A stretch of DNA of 64,000 bases from Ampullaceana balthica. Taxonomy: Eukaryota > Mollusca > Gastropoda > Lymnaeidae. Below the pieces are notes generated by a model. That model was given only the letters and a program-made list of their open reading frames with translations, had not been told where the DNA came from and ran no database searches. Where the stretch lies: positions 839,001-903,000 of the forward strand of contig CALYLW010000161.1 in the NCBI GenBank assembly GCA_944989445.1, read 5' to 3'. Positions within the stretch are counted from its first letter, which is position 1, and each line of letters opens with the position of its first letter. Both the position numbers and the translations under genes were made by a program. Below are positions 63,867 to 64,000 of this stretch, one piece after another.

Positions 63867-64000
63867 ATCCTAATCTAATGTCTCTTATAAAATAATGTAA
63901 GCATAAATATATAGATATTAAAATTTTTAAAAGAAAAATTAAATGATTTTTATTTTAGTTTATTTCATCATTTTAATTGTTATTCAACATTTTAAGTTGT
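63867..64000. other. Intron sequence to the window edge
   Basis: AT-rich sequence with no exon. The USH2A gene must continue, because exon 29 ends in phase 1 with a good donor. Confidence 0.6.

Overview
The window is animal genomic DNA. It is AT-rich, intron-rich and crowded with transposable elements and satellites, with no bacterial-style gene packing. A degenerate tRNA-derived SINE of a type I associate with gastropods, and several invertebrate-type non-LTR (LINE) fragments, suggest a mollusc, probably a gastropod. That placement is inference.

Left part (1-24.7 kb): no convincing host gene. It holds five unrelated tandem arrays: an 18/20-bp array (1-3362, running off the left edge), a 20/41-bp array (3541-6548), a 60-bp array (7717-8275), a 69-bp array (10147-10574) and a 6.2-kb array of about 240 copies of a 26-mer (16874-23070). 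Between them lie a hAT MITE (12395-12690), a hAT element with a broken ZMYM1-like transposase (14900-16769) and two tandem copies of a roughly 400-bp dispersed repeat (23630-24510). The very long open frames in the first 6.6 kb are by-products of stop-free satellite units.

Right part (24.85-62.26 kb, + strand): the 5' portion of one large gene, the orthologue of usherin (USH2A). I placed 29 coding exons, all with GT-AG introns and all joining in frame. They encode about 1,782 residues in the usherin order: signal peptide, laminin-G-like domain, laminin N-terminal domain, ten laminin-type EGF repeats, four fibronectin III repeats with a partial fifth, and the first laminin G domain. The gene continues past the right edge; no stop codon or 3' end is present. 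Exons 26 and 27 are diverged duplicates of the same laminin G segment with identical intron phases, and are candidate mutually exclusive exons. This is the most interesting feature of the window.

Introns 2, 3, 7 and 12 and the intron after exon 29 carry most of the mobile DNA: hAT elements with 8-bp target duplications, two complete copies of a TIR element whose ends carry TGACGTCA and which has 3-bp duplications, pogo/Tigger-type elements, and 5'-truncated LINEs. One LINE sits inside a DNA transposon whose second copy preserves the empty site.
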